Source of the DNA: Hibiscus mutabilis
Taxonomy: Eukaryota; Streptophyta; Magnoliopsida; Malvales; Malvaceae
Reading direction: 5' to 3'
DNA: 64,000 nucleotides
Assembly (NCBI GenBank): GCA_019671005.1
Contig: CM033732.1
Span: forward strand, 7,162,886-7,226,885
In this document: positions 1 through 12,205 of the stretch, piece by piece
Numbering within the stretch: position 1 is the stretch's first letter
How the letters are laid out: each line of letters opens with the position of its first letter
Translations under genes and position numbers: made by a program
Notes under the pieces: generated by a model
Seen by the model: only the letters and a program-made list of their open reading frames with translations
Database searches by the model: none
What the model was told of the DNA's origin: nothing

Positions 1-1200
1 ATCCAAACCCAGGAAATTCTAGGAATTGATCTAAAACCCCTATTTTCAAATGAATACTTAACGAGTTCATCTTTTCCCGGTATAACTCCACCGCTAACCC
101 CGTCTTCTAATCTTAAGCCACCACACTTCGGCAACCTTTAGGCGTTCGCCGGCTACCGGGATACAAATCCCGGCTGTCGTAGGCAATACCAGCCGCCACA
201 AAGCAAACACCGGCCATCACGCTCTTCTTCTCAGCCACCGTTCCCCATTCTGGCCATCGCCTCACTTAGGCTGGCCGCTGTAAGGCTATTTTCGGCTGTC
301 GTGAGGTAATTTTCGACCACGTATTCTGTCGTACTCTACCATAGATTAAACCCCAAAAACCTTACTTTCCTCATATTTTCAATCTTAAACTCTAAACTAA
401 CCAGATCCAGTAAGATCTACCCCTCTTCCTCGGCCTAGTCTACCCGAAAGCCTCATTTTCATCTCCAACATCCACTCAAAACACTCTCCGATGACCGTTT
501 GAATCATAACTCCGGAAACCTTAAGCTTCCAATGATCTTACTATTATTTCCCTTTACTGTTTTTTAGTTTTTAATTCTAAATCTAACCTTTTGCTTATTT
601 TACAGAAATACAGAGATTCGAACAGAGAATTACCTTTCGATGAACTTTGACGGCGGTGTAACTACTTCGATCGTCTTCTCTGGCGACCTGTGCACTTCCT
701 GGTGGCGGTTTGGCTTCTGATCACCGTTTGGGTTTCTAGGTAATCTCTCTCATCTTTATTATTATTACTTTATTTTATGATTATTAATGGCTAATCATTA
801 CTCCTAATTAATTTTTCTAATTTTATCTCTCCAGGTATTTATAGCCTGGCAGGTGGATGACGTCACCATGGGATTTATCTGTGTGCCACACATACAGTCC
901 AATCCATGGACGCCACGTGGATAATTTGGGCGGGCAAATAAAGCACAGTTGTGCTAGTTTGGGTAATTGGTGTTTGTTGGGTTGTAATTTGATGAATTTG
1001 GGCGGGAAACAAATGTAAATTGGGCTTTATAAAATTGTACTTGGGCTTTGGGGTTTTTTTACGAATGTAATTGGACATTTGTGGACTGTTAGACCATTTT
1101 AGGTTTTATTTATTTAATATATATTTATTTTAGTATTTACTATTTATTTATTATTTAGTATTTACTTATTATTAAGCCCGGTCAAAATCCGGGTATGACA
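1..1200 (-). mobile_element. 3' LTR (right part only) of the Tat/Ogre-like element
   Basis: Colinear with 15001-16101. It ends at 1200 in GGGTATGACA, which on the minus strand is the LTR start TGTCATACCC. The left part of this LTR lies outside the window, so the target-site duplication cannot be checked. It carries a GC-rich segment (about 120-330), an insertion at 559-641 relative to the other LTR, and a 67-codon minus-strand open frame at 875-1078 that is also open in the other LTR. Confidence 0.85.
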
Positions 1201-1213
1201 GCTGCCCCGTTTT
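1201..1213 (-). other. Putative polypurine tract of the Tat/Ogre-like element
   Basis: On the minus strand the sequence immediately upstream of the 3' LTR reads AAAACGGGGCAGC and then TGTCATACCC. A G-rich purine run abutting the LTR start is where plus-strand DNA synthesis is primed in LTR retrotransposons. Position and composition fit; the exact cleavage point is inferred. Confidence 0.6.
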
Positions 1214-1309
1214 ACTCATTGTTATGGAACAGGGATAGAGCAAAGACTGAAAATACACAAATTTTTTCCAAACCTCTTGGTCGTCCTCTAAAAGGCTGGT
1301 CTTTCTTTA

Positions 1310-1650
1310 TGAACAATGCTGAAGTTTGAAGTTGTTCTTCTTATTATGAAATTTTTCATCTTCCAAAGTCTGAAGTTGCTCCTGACATTCTTCATCTTCT
1401 GTGGTTTGAAGCTGTTCTTATTATTATGAATTTCTTCCTCCTTCCATCAAACAAACAAATTCTTCTTATTAGGAACTCTTGATTCTTTGCTGGTAAATTT
1501 TTCACATTGCAAACTCCATCTTTGTCGAGCAAACTTTTTTCATTAGGAATTCTTCATTCTTTGCTGTATGAACTATTCCCATTAGGAATTCTATCTTTGC
1601 CAAGTGAACTCTTCTGATTAGGAGCTCTTCGTGCTTTGCTAGGAATGCTA
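1310..1650. repeat. Two degenerate tandem arrays in the element 3' UTR
   Basis: At about 1315-1450 a unit of roughly 55-60 bases built around 'tgaagttgttcttcttatta' recurs about three times. At about 1460-1650 a unit of roughly 50 bases built around 'attaggaattcttcattctt' recurs about four times. Open minus-strand frames here (for example 1502-1729) are repetitive and match no protein I know. Tandem arrays between the coding part and the 3' LTR are known for Ogre/Tat elements. Confidence 0.55.
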
Positions 1651-2041
1651 ATTCATCTCTTTTTATGGGGAAAGACTGAACATGCCACAAGAAAATATCA
1701 TTGATTAATAAGAATCCAACCTGAAGCAATATGTAATATCCCCAATTCTCGCTTGAAGCACTGAGATCTTTGGTGTCATTGCTTATTCTGCCTAAGATAT
1801 CTCAATCATTCAGCCTAAAATGAGCATGTAATCCTTTGTTTTTCTCTTCTTCTGTTGATCAACCTCTTTCTATACATGCAAAAGTCGAATTTATCAGTAA
1901 TCTTCCATCATTGATTGTAAAAATATACAATTTAGGTATATCATTAGGAAACCTCATGTGCTTTAACAAAAGATGCTGAAACTACAAATCTTCCTCATTT
2001 GAGCCTGAAATTTGTCTATATTGCTTTTCGATCTGGCAACT

Positions 2042-2262
2042 TGAACCATTTTTGTCTTTCTTTCTCATTTTCTTATTTTTTCTCTTTCATCTTTTTCTTT
2101 CTTTTTGTCTCTTTTTCTTCTTTTTTTTATTTTTCTTCTTCATTTTCCTTTTTTTCTTTTTTCTTCTTTTTTTGTTTTCTCTCTCTTTCTTTTTCTATTT
2201 TTCTTCTTCTTTTTCTTTCTTTTTTGTCTTTTCCTTTTCTTTTTTTCCTTTTTTAAAACCGT
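2042..2262. repeat. Polypyrimidine tract (T/C-rich, purine on minus strand)
   Basis: About 220 bases made almost entirely of T and C with irregular TTTTC and TTTCTT units. Plus-strand open frames across it (1999-2256, 2052-2375) encode only Phe/Ser/Leu runs and are not genes. On the element's own (minus) strand it is a purine tract in the 3' untranslated region. A second tract of the same kind is at about 4575-4715. Confidence 0.8.
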
Positions 2263-2309
2263 GGGCCCAAATGATTAATATTTCTATTGATATCATGCCC
2301 CACCGTCTT

Positions 2310-2885
2310 ATCATTTCCAAAAATATCAGCCCAAAAGACTTAACATCATGCCTGACTAACTTATTGATGACCTGAAGAATTTAAAACTGTAATGCACTTC
2401 CTTTCATGTGCACACAATCACATCACTTCCAAAGGTGATGGCCCGAAGGACTTAACATCATGCCCGAATGACTTACTGATGATCCGAAAGATTCAGAATT
2501 GCATTGCTCTTCCTTTATTTTGGAAACAATTACATCACTCTCGAAGGTGATGGCCCGAAGGACTTAACATCATGCCCCGAAGGACTTACTGATGACATAA
2601 AGGATTTAACATCCTGCCTGAAGGACTTACTGATGGCCCGAAGGATTTAGAATTGCATTGCACTTCCTTTCCTATGCAAACAATTACATCACTCCCAAAG
2701 GCGATGGCCCGAAGGACTTAACATCATGCCCAAAGGACTTACTGATGACCCAAAAGATTTAACATCATGCCCGAAGGGCTTAATGATGACCCGAAGGATT
2801 TAACATCATGCCAGAAGGACTTACTAATGACCCGAAGGATTCGAAATTGCATTGCACTTCCTTTCCTATGCAAGCAATTAGAATA
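2310..2885. repeat. Tandem array A, ~40-bp subunits in a larger period
   Basis: Subunits built on 'catgcccgaaggacttactg' alternate with 'atgacccgaaggatttaa' and are punctuated by a longer block containing 'gcattgcacttcctttc' that recurs near 2390, 2500, 2655 and 2850. This gives a two-level repeat of about 120-190 bases. The array is in the 3' UTR of the Tat/Ogre-like element and encodes nothing recognisable. Confidence 0.8.
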
Positions 2886-3325
2886 TTTGTTGAAATCCGC
2901 CTCTGCAAACGGATTGAAATCTTTGATGAGATCCACCTCTGTAAACGGATTGAAATTTTTGCTATGATATGCCTCTTCAAATGGATTAAAATATTTGCTA
3001 AGGTCTGTCTCTGTAAACGAATTGAAATCTTTGCTGGGATTCACCTCTTTAAACGGATTGAAATCTTTGCTAGGATCCACATCTTCAAACGGATTGAAAT
3101 CTTTGCTGGGATCCACCTCTTCAAACGGATTGAAATCTTTTAAGACCCCCATCTTCAAACGGATTAAAATATTTGTTGTAATCCGCCTTTTCAAACGGGT
3201 TGAAATCTTTTGAGATCTGCCTCTTCAAACAGATTTAAATCTTTCAGAGATATGATTCTTTAAGCGGGTTGAAATCTTGCTAAGATCCACATCTACAAAC
3301 GGACCAATATCTCTGCTTCAAAAAT
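2881..3325. repeat. Tandem array B, ~36-bp unit
   Basis: About a dozen copies of a unit near 36 bases containing 'caaacggattgaaatctttg' and then a 'ggatccacctctt' segment. Because 36 is a multiple of three, the minus strand stays open over much of it (2739-3194) and reads as a repeating Asp-Phe-Asn-Pro-Phe peptide. That frame is most simply a product of the repeat. The array adjoins array A directly. Confidence 0.85.
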
Positions 3326-5280
3326 GTGATTGAAATTTTTTACTAATCTTTGATGGTTCTACTTCTTCAATATGAAATTGTAGATTGAAATCTTCGTCTG
3401 TTCTTTGCTAATTCTTGTAAATTCCTACAAAAATGTACAAAAATGCTTTTGAATGCATGAATTAGTATGCTTCTATCTTATAGATGCCTAACTATATATG
3501 ATATATGAATTGTGACAACTAGGGATCACTCGGATGAGCTCTAATCTTCTTTACCTCTCCATTGAGCTTTTTGCTCCAACAATAAAATTGTTTTCCTTGA
3601 ACCTTTCTTTGATTGATCTTCTTTCTTGGCTTGATCTTCTTTCTTGACCTGATCTTCTTGAGATTTATCTTAAGCTTTTGTCGTCAAAATTTGCCCCAGA
3701 ATCTTTGTTGTTGCGCTCTTTTCTTCCTGATCCAATTTTGACCATTTTTAGTGATTGAATTCTTTCAACTTTCAACCCTCTCTTGCCTATTCTGGTTTGA
3801 ACTCTTATGCACCATGATGCTCCACTAATCTCTTCGTTTATTGCCTCATTTCATAGAATTTCCCTCTCTTCTATCATTTGGGCGAACAAGTGCCTCAAGT
3901 CCATGAACTTTTTAGATCCCTGAACTTTCACCAAGTCTTCAAACTTTTCATTATTGCCATCATTGTCACTATATCCCCTGATGGATGATTCCTCTTTCTG
4001 ACCAGAAAATTGTCGAACAGATAAGAGTCTCATATATTTATCAAGAAAGTCTATTTGTTTGTAAAAGTGTCAGCTTGTTTATCGGCATTTCAAAGAAGGA
4101 TACTTTACAAGACCCGAAAAAAATTGGGTATAAATAAAGAAAACATAATATGATGCCCTGGATACCAAGTGCAAGAGCGTCTTTGATTCAACTCTGTTAT
4201 AGTCCTTTGAATGTTGCATCGATTTTTGAAGTTAAAATTTCTTCCAAATCACTTGGTTCACACCCTACGATTACCGCGTTTCTCGATCCAGTCAAACATA
4301 ACTCTTTCTCCGTTCTCCTTATTTCTTTCCATTCATAAATGTGTTCAAGCTTCCCGAACTTGTTTAACCAATAGAGTGCAAAAATATCATTCTAAGAATA
4401 AAATTCTATAAGTGCATGTGTGATTCTGATTGTTACTAATTATTATTATATTATAGACATGTCTTCAAAGATACATCTCTGACGCTTGGGTATTGGACAG
4501 GTGAAGCATAGCTCCTTATTAGATTTGTCGACATCCTCACAGCTCCATCAGAGTGTTCTGAGACTTATTTATTCAATTAATTTATTATTTCTCACATTTT
4601 CTTTCTTTTTCCTCTCATTTTCTACTTTCTTTTCTTTTGTACTTTCTTTTTTCTTTTTTTTCTTTTTTTTTCTTGTTTTTTTCCTTTCTTTTTCTTTTTC
4701 TCTCTTATTGAGCTTTTTAAAGTACAGAAAACTACACTTGCAACTTTAATTTCAAGCAACTCTACTTGGTTAAAATCATCTAGTTCACTTCACTGTTTAT
4801 GAATTTCAAAGATTTATCATCGAACATCATCAAAGGCGTGGTGATCTGGCATTTTCTTGCCTTGCTGACCAGAGTAAACTAAGAAACAAGTTCCACTTCA
4901 TTGTCTTCACAACATCCAAATAATTTTTTATATCAGAATCAGTGTCACATCTTGTAATTGGTATCTAGGGGCCCACAAGGGTAAGAAGATATATACATAT
5001 ATTTATTTAAAATGCATTTCTTCAATGAAATGAAAACCAACAAACATGATATATGCCTTCAAAAAAACTTCTACTATTTTCGGGCCAAGAATAACAGACT
5101 TATTTTCTAGTATTATTTCAGCATTGGTCCCTATAGATTGTAACCACATGATGCAGCAATATGGGTAAGATGGCTTCTTAGAACTCCAGACAATCTTGGA
5201 AGCATTCGTCTTGATTCTCTGATTCTTTAACTAGTATAACGGCTTGCCACACTCCTTTTCACTGTTAAGCTAATTCTCGT
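3326..5280. other. Element interior with no recognisable coding sequence
   Basis: Between the tandem arrays and the gag remnant I recognise no domain. Short minus-strand frames exist (3851-4033) but match nothing I know. A polypyrimidine tract lies at about 4575-4715. A Tat/Ogre element with pol would carry protease, RT, RNase H and integrase in this interval, and none of their signature motifs is visible on the minus strand. Confidence 0.55.
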
Positions 5281-5284
5281 GTCA

Positions 5285-6393
5285 AGATTCCATTACTGAT
5301 TAGCTTCTTAATTTCTTTCATCAAAGGTCTACACTTCTTGGTAGCATGTCCTGGTACTCCCATATGATAGTCACAAACATTGTCTGGACCATAGCTATGA
5401 GCAAATGGGCTTGGCACCACCTTCATTGGCCTATGAGTGATATGTTGTCATTTAATAAGGTGAGGTAATAAGTCTGAAATAGACACTCCAAAGATCTCCA
5501 AATTTGCACTTGCTCGAGGAATTTTCCGTGGTCGTTCTGATAAATTAACTGGCATTTTTCTCTTGCAACTCTGAAAACTTTGAACATTACACTCATTCAT
5601 CTCATTCTTTTGTTTTACCTCTTGATCAGCATGGTATTCAAATCTTGATCTAATTTTCCCTTGTCGGATCCCTATTTCTATTGCTTCTCCAATCACCATG
5701 AGATCACTGAAAATGTACCTTGAATTCGCAAGCATTTCCTCAAAGAAAGGGGATGAAAGAGTTTGATGAAACATAAGAGATATTTCTTCCTCTGTCATGG
5801 GAGGTTGAACTTGGGCTGCAAATCTTCACCACCTCAATGCATAGTCTTTAAAACTTTCACCGTCCTTTATATTCACGTTCTATAGAAAATAGCGATCTAG
5901 AGCCAAATCTATAACATACTTGTATTGCCCCAAAAAATACTTTGGCCAAATCAGCCCATGATCGAATATGCTCTCAACTTAATCTATTGTACCACACTGC
6001 GGTAGGTCCAGCTAGACTATCATGAAAATAGTGGATCAACAATTTATCATCATATAAATAACCTTTCATTTTCCTACAGAACATTGCCAAGTGGACTTTA
6101 GGACAACTGAAACCGTCATACTTATCAAAATTGAGGACTTTAAATTCAGGCGGCATGACTAGATCTAGGACTAAACAGAATTCTTTTGCATCAAATTTGA
6201 GATTATCGACACATTTTCTTTCCTTGATCTCTTCCTCAAGTTTAGCATAACGATCTTTTAGCTGCTCGAGTCTTGATCCTAAGATAATAGGCCTTACAGA
6301 ACTTGTCTCTGTACTTGGGTTAGATGCCCCAGGATAAATTGTCAAACATGGTGTAGCAGTGTAGTTCTTCGCATTTTGTTGATGCTTGATCAT
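5285..6393 (-). pseudogene. gag: Ty3/Gypsy gag (capsid region) remnant
   Basis: Two minus-strand frames carry the plant Gypsy capsid region in order. 6393-5974 starts with a Met and includes the typical PPEFKVLNFDKYDG and DDKLLIHYFHDSLAG stretches. 5798-5448 carries the capsid C-terminal part (around SSPFFEEMLANS and IGEAIEIGIRQGKI). At 5379-5291, outside both frames, lies a CDYHMGVPGHATKKC motif, the Cys/His cluster that follows capsid in this lineage. Gag forms the particle that packages element RNA. The three pieces are joined by stops or frameshifts near 5970 and 5445, so no full product is possible. Confidence 0.85.
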
Positions 6394-6929
6394 CCATTAT
6401 TGTAACCCTTCTTGTGTCTGTTTAATTTCTTCCGTGTCTCCATCCATAATAACAGATTCCCAAACTTTCACTAATTCCTAGATTGCTCCCATTGAAACTC
6501 CTTCCGTTCTAGATCATGAATGTCAATGCCTTATTATTACATGATAATGTTATATTGATGAATATGCAATGCATGAATGTATGAATAAATGAAGTATTGG
6601 TTCTAAAAGTGACCATCATAGAACAACTTTTGTTGAAGTAAAAGGATTCAATTCATCAGATATTAGATACTACAGATACTGGGGAGCTCTAACTCTCAAC
6701 TTCCTAACTTCCCCTAAGAACCAAGTCAGCTTTCCTCCCTGATCTAATTCTGGATCAATATTCTGACTTAGTGTCATTGCTACATCAGCTATATCTGCCA
6801 CTTGTTGAGCAACTTCTTTGCCTGAATAAGAACATCTTTTATGCCGTTGTCCCTTTCTCGAATCTTCACTCTTGATCTTTGAAACTGGGCATATCGTTTT
6901 TCCTCGCTTTCATGACAATCTTTCTTAAC

Positions 6930-7460
6930 ATAATCAGCAACAGCTTTGTACATCAGCATAAGCTTGAGGCATTCGTCTACCTTCTTCTTTAGTGTTTCAT
7001 TTTCATCTTAACTGTCATTTAGCTTAATAGCATTATCCTCATACATCTGCATGTACATTTTTGTCATCCCGCATTTAGCTTCACTAACCCTTAGATCGTC
7101 CATAAAAGTATTGCATTGTAGCTTCATTACCTGCAGATCACGCGAAAGTTTACTGACTAGACCTTTGCTTGCCTCAAAACTCAATTTCCAATATTCAGCT
7201 TCATTTTTCAACTCTTTAATTCTTTTCTTCGACTATTTTAGAGTTACACCCAAACCAGTATTCTTGAGCATCGAACAAAGCTCCTGATAGTTGAACTGCA
7301 AGTTTCTTAGCTCCCCATTCAAATCATCTTTCTCTTACTTTAATTTGCTTATTTGAGCTTCATATTCCAACTGGTGTCCTTCTTTCTGAATATCGTCATC
7401 TTGAGTTTCATATCTATCCATTGAATAATGCTGGCTTTCTGTTCCAAATTTCTACTTTCC
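6930..7460 (-). pseudogene. Coiled-coil ORF remnant upstream of gag
   Basis: The minus-strand frame 7211-7008 is rich in Lys, Glu, Leu and Met with heptad-like spacing (for example MKNEAEYWKLSFEASKG), and sequence on both sides continues in the same style across stops. Tat/Ogre elements carry an extra ORF before gag, and long coiled coils are common in plant Gypsy gag leaders. The role is unknown, perhaps particle assembly. The frame is broken by stops near 7005 and 7215. Confidence 0.5.
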
Positions 7461-8398
7461 AAATTTTAAGAGAGCTTGAACTCGACGTTTGAAGGCAACA
7501 CAATTCTCAAAAGAATATCCTTGGATTCCATCGTGAAATTCACAGTTTACATTGGCGTTGTACCATTTTGGATACGGAGGTGCAAGAAACAATAGGGACA
7601 CTAATCGGTCTTTTAACAATTGAGGATACAATTCTTTATACGAAATGAGAATTGGATCAAAATGATGTTTGTGATCTTCTATCTTCTGATATTTGGACGA
7701 GGGAGCGCTAGAATTTGAACTTTGCATTGGAACCTTATTTGATTCTGATGGGCTTATATTTCCCTTCACTTTTGTATCTCCAGGTGCTTCATTAATTGTC
7801 AGGCTTTTAGGAAATTTGGGCATTCCATCTTCAAAACTCAACATGCTTTCTCTGATAAGATTTTTAATCTTGCTCTTCAAAGCCTTACAATTCTCAGTAG
7901 TATGGTAAAACTTCCTTGATGGTAATCACATGCTTTACTAATACCATAACCTTTGAGTGAAGAAGGCACTGTAGGCACTATAGACTTAAACGGGGCTCGG
8001 GCCACAAGATTTTTCTCTATCAGTATCGGCAGTAATTCTGCATATATCACCGATATTGAATTAAAAGATCTTCTATCCTTTTTTCTTCCTTGAGTTTCTC
8101 CCTGGCATGCCATCATTTTCTTGGGATTTGACTCAATTATACCTCCAGTTGGTTTACTGATACGAATTGTGTCGGCGCGCTAACTCGACTGTTTATTTCT
8201 GTACTATTTTTTGTTTACTTCTCTTTTCAGCTCGATATGCCCTTTTTCCTTGGTCATAGCCGTTATCATAGTCACCATCTCAGACATTTGTCTTTTCAGC
8301 TCTTGCATCTCATTCATGTCAGGATCAATACTAAAAAACCTGATGTGTGACACTTGGATGAACTGGCCTTCATTTCTTTTGTTGTTTGTCCAGAACAC
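7452..8398 (-). pseudogene. Gag-like remnant with two CDYH/CEFH-type clusters
   Basis: Reading 5' to 3' on the minus strand: 8398-8204 carries NEMQELKRQMSEMVTMITAM, the usual start of such gag proteins. 8116-7877 carries YAELLPILIEKNLVARAP followed by a CDYHQG motif. 7880-7452 carries ISYKELYPQLLKDRLVSLL followed by CEFHDGIQGYSFENC. Each Tyr-x-Glu-Leu-x-Pro plus Cys/His unit is the module that normally follows capsid in this lineage; here it precedes capsid. A frameshift near 7880-7900 separates the two units. Confidence 0.7.
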
Positions 8399-9146
8399 TA
8401 CTTCAGACTTGCACTCTCTTCTATCGACCTACGAATCCTCTTATCCATCATGATCGTCTTCTAATGACAACTATCTTTGAATTAATACCTCTATGTAATG
8501 ACGATATGATGTGAAAGAATACAAAACAAAAACAAAAAAATAAATTAGTAACGTAAAATAATCTCGAAGGAAAAATTGAATTAAATACGTACAACAAGAC
8601 AAGTTACATTCAACAAAGAGAATAACCAGAGAAGCATATGTAAATTTACAGTACCTGACCTAGGTTCTTGTCTGGCTCAAGCAAGATAAGCAACATGTAA
8701 TGCAATATTTAAAACAAAGGGAAATATAATATTTAAATACTGCAATGCATGAATGCACGAGGTATCGGTTTCAAGAACTAGTCATTAAAACAACGCTCAT
8801 CTAACTAAAATGTTGAATACAGAGAAAAGGCAATATGTCACTAGCTCCAGCTCTTTTGGTTGGTCACTTTGTTCAGCCTCTGAGTCACTATCTGTACTGG
8901 CTCGGTGTTAACATTAGAGTGTTTTTGTAGGCTCAAGACTTTATCGAATAAAATCTTTACATGCTAGACGACTCCCTGCGCTTGGCTCTTTAAGCTAATC
9001 ACTTCACAACTCTGTTCTGGATAGCCTGGATTACTGCCCCAGCTTGATTTTAATTATTTTTCCTTCACTGTGACTCCCCGTACTTAGCTCATACAATTAA
9101 TCATTTCACATCTCTGTTTCTGAACGGCCTGGATTACTGCCCCAAC

Positions 9147-9545
9147 TTGATTTTTGATTTTCGATACTATGTCCTTTATTGTAGTACCTCTTCAAAATTT
9201 ACAGTCTGGTATTTCAATTGTTGTTTTGCATTTTTTGATTCAGCCACTTTCCTCAGCTCCTCATTTTTATTAACATTTCACCTAATTATGGTATCATTCG
9301 GTGAATTTCATCATTTGAGAAACCTGGATATTGCCTCTGAGTTTAAAGTTTTATATTCTCCCTCAGATTTAGCACGGTCCTTGAATGCCCATTTCAATCT
9401 ACTCGTCTTGAATGCCTTCAATTTATTTGTTCTATATCCTTCCTCTGGTTATCACTGTCTTTTCAGATATTGTGTCTTGTTTATCTCTGTAACTTCCACT
9501 ACCCTTATCTTGAACCCTGTACGGTCGTTGAACCTTGTATAAACC
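9147..9545 (-). pseudogene. Coiled-coil leader ORF remnant, copy 1
   Basis: Minus-strand translation gives charged heptad-like stretches such as NKLKAFKTSRLKWAFKDR and NEELRKVAESKNAKQQLKY, joined across stops and frameshifts. The plus-strand open frame over the same bases is Phe/Ser-rich and is the shadow. The segment is repeated at about 11820-12205 with the same minus-strand style. Function unknown; position fits the extra ORF before gag in Tat/Ogre elements. Confidence 0.5.
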
Positions 9546-10093
9546 TTATCCTTTTGACCATTAGAGCAGTGTAGCAAAGCCTCGTATTTCTCTATTATTT
9601 ATTACATGTATCATTCCGAAGAGCGAATAATTATACCGGGTTTTATACATGGGTCACAGCCTTAAACAACTATCGATCCATTTGATTGTCTGACGGCAAC
9701 ATTATAATTCAGAAAATTTTATTGAAAATGACTCTTCGTATTCCCATCTTTTGATTCTCAAATTAAACTTAGTTCTGGCGGAATTTCATTATGTTCAAAA
9801 ATTTCTGATACAACATTGTAATACTATAACCCATAAATATTTCTGAAAATGACTTTTCATATTCCTCATCATATGGTTCTCAAAGCGAACTGGTTCTAGC
9901 AAAACCTCATTATGCTAAAAACATTCTGATACCATTTTGCATTAATAACACCTGGACACCATGGATATTATCTTCGTTCTTGTAATGAGCCTTCTCGAAT
10001 CCAGTCCTTAGTGACATATTATCCCCCACTTGTCTATCTGACCCTTCAGCTCTTATGGCCACTGCCTACTCGACTAATTCTCGAACTGATACC

Positions 10094-10636
10094 TCACATG
10101 AATGCAATGTAACATATAAGATTTTCAATCTTGCTCTTCAAAGCCTTGCAATTCTCAGTAGTATGGTCTAAACTTCCTTGATGGTAATCACATGCTGTAG
10201 TAATACCATAACCTTTGAGTGAAGAAGGCATTGTAGGCACTATAGACTTAAACGGGGCTCGGGCCACAAGATTTTTCTCTATAAGTATCGGAAGTAATTC
10301 TGCATATGTCACTGATATTGAATTAAAAGATCTTCCATCCTTCTTTCTTCCTTGAGTTTCTCACTGGCATGTCATCATTTTTTTGGGATTTGACTCAATT
10401 ATACCTCCAGTTGGTTTATTGATGCGAATTGTGTCGGCGCGCCAACTCGACTGTTTATTCCTGTATTGTTTTTTGTTTACTTCTCTTTTCAGCTCGGTAT
10501 ACCCTTTTTCCTTGGTCATAGCCGTCATCATAGTCATCATCTCAGCCATTTGTCTTTTTAGCTCTTTCATCTCATTCTTGTCAGCATCAACACTAAAAAA
10601 ACCTAATATGTGACACTTGGATGAACTGCTCTTCAT
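10094..10636 (-). pseudogene. Gag-leader and CDYH module, truncated copy
   Basis: 10636-10361 reads through KNEMKELKRQMAEMMTMMTA to NPKKMMTCQ. 10312-10094 reads through YAELLPILIEKNLVARAP to CDYHQGSLDHTTENC. This CDYH copy keeps the whole Cys/His cluster, which the copy at 8116-7877 has lost by frameshift. It is one of three copies of the module, and its coiled-coil partner is missing. Confidence 0.7.
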
Positions 10637-10772
10637 TCTTTTTCTCTATCAGTATCGGTAGTAATTCTGCTCGGGCCACAAGATTTTTCTCCATCAGTAT
10701 CGGAAGTAATTCTGCATATGTCACTGATATTGAATTAAAAGATCTTCCATCTTTCTTTCTTCCTTGAGTTTC

Positions 10773-11117
10773 TCACTGGCATGTCATCATTTTCTTGGGA
10801 TTTGACTCAATTATACCTCTAGTTGGTTTATTGATGCGAATTGTGTCGGCGCGCCAACTCGACTGTTTATTCCTGTATTGTTTTTTGTTTACTTCTCTTT
10901 TCAGCTCGGTATGCCCTTTTTTCTTGGTCATAGCCGTCATCATCTCAGCCATTTGTCTTTTCAGCTCTTTCATCTCATTCTTGTCAGCATAAACACTAAA
11001 AAAACCTAATATGTGACACTTGGATGAACTGCTCTTCATTCTTTTTGTTGTTTGTCCAAAACACTGCTTCATACTTGCACTTTCTTCTATCGACCTATAA
11101 ATCCTCTTATCCATCAT
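10773..11117 (-). pseudogene. Gag-leader module, third copy
   Basis: A 114-codon minus-strand frame begins MMDKRIYRSIEESASM, passes through KNEMKELKRQMAEMMTAM, and ends KKMMTCQ. It is nearly identical to 10636-10361 apart from small in-frame differences. The Met cluster at its start makes it a plausible original N-terminus. There is no capsid directly downstream; the next module is the truncated copy. Confidence 0.65.
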
Positions 11118-11814
11118 GATTGTCTTCTAATAACGACTACCTTTGAATTAATACCTCTATGTAATGATGATATGATGTGAAAGAATACAAAACAAAAACA
11201 AAAAAATAAATCAGTAATGTAAAATAATCTCAAAGGCAAAATTGAATTAAATACGTACAACAAGGCAAGTTATATTCAACAAAGAGAATAACCAGAGAAG
11301 CATATTTAAATTTACAGTACCTGACCTAGGTTCTTGTTTGGCTCAAGAAAGTAAGCAACATGTAATGCAATATTTAAAACAAAAGGGCAATATAATATTT
11401 AAATACTGCAATTCATGAATGCACGAGGTATCAGTTTCAAGAACTAGTCATTAGAACAACGCTCATCTAACTAAAAGGTTTAATACAGAGAAAAGGCAAT
11501 ATGTCACTAGCTCCAGCTCTTTTGGTTGGTCACTTTGTTCAGCCTCTAAGTCACCATCTGTACTGGCTCGGTGTCAATATCAGAGTGTTGTTGCAGGCTT
11601 ACGACTTTATCCAATAAAATCTATACATGCCAGACAACTCTCTACGCTTGGCTCTTTAATCTAACCACTTCACAACTATGTTTTTGGATAGCCTGGATCA
11701 CTGCCCCAGCTTGATTTTCATTATTTTTCCTTTACTGTGACTCCCCGTACTTGGCTATTACAGTTAATCATTTCACATCTATGTTTTTGAACGGCCTGGA
11801 TTATTGCCCCAACT

Positions 11815-12205
11815 TGATTTTTGATTTTCGATATTTTGTCCTTTATTGCAGTACCTCTTCAAAATTTACAGTCTGGTCTTTCAATTGTTGTTCTGCATTT
11901 TCTGATTCAGCCACTTTCCTCAGCTCCTCATTTTTATTAACATTTCCCCTAATTATGGTATCATTCGGTGAATTTCATCATTTGAGAAACCTGGATATTG
12001 CCTCTGAGTTCAAAGTTTTATATTCTCTCTCAGATTTAGCACGGTCCTTGAATGCTCATTTCAATATACTCGTCTTGAATGCCTTCAATTTATTCGGTCT
12101 TTATCCTTCCTCTAGTTATCACTGTCTTTTCAGATATTATGTCTTGTTTATCTCTATAACTTCCACTACCCTTATCTTGAACCTTGTAATGTTGTTGAAC
12201 CTTAT
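11815..12205 (-). pseudogene. Coiled-coil leader ORF remnant, copy 2
   Basis: Second copy of the segment at 9147-9545, about 2665 bases away and slightly diverged. The minus strand shows the same Lys/Glu/Leu-rich style. The longer plus-strand frame (11751-12209) is Phe/Ser-rich and is the shadow. It is the first coding-like segment after the 5' LTR and primer site. Confidence 0.45.

Noticed and set aside
1999..2375. Phe/Ser-rich plus-strand frames that look like membrane proteins
   Set aside because: Direct translation of a polypyrimidine tract; the same applies to 4486-4749.
2739..3194. 151-codon minus-strand frame with regular DFNPF repeats
   Set aside because: The 36-base tandem unit is a multiple of three, so an open frame is expected. 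No context supports a protein.
2310..3325. CRISPR-like array
   Set aside because: Units are contiguous degenerate tandem repeats without unique spacers, in a plant retrotransposon.
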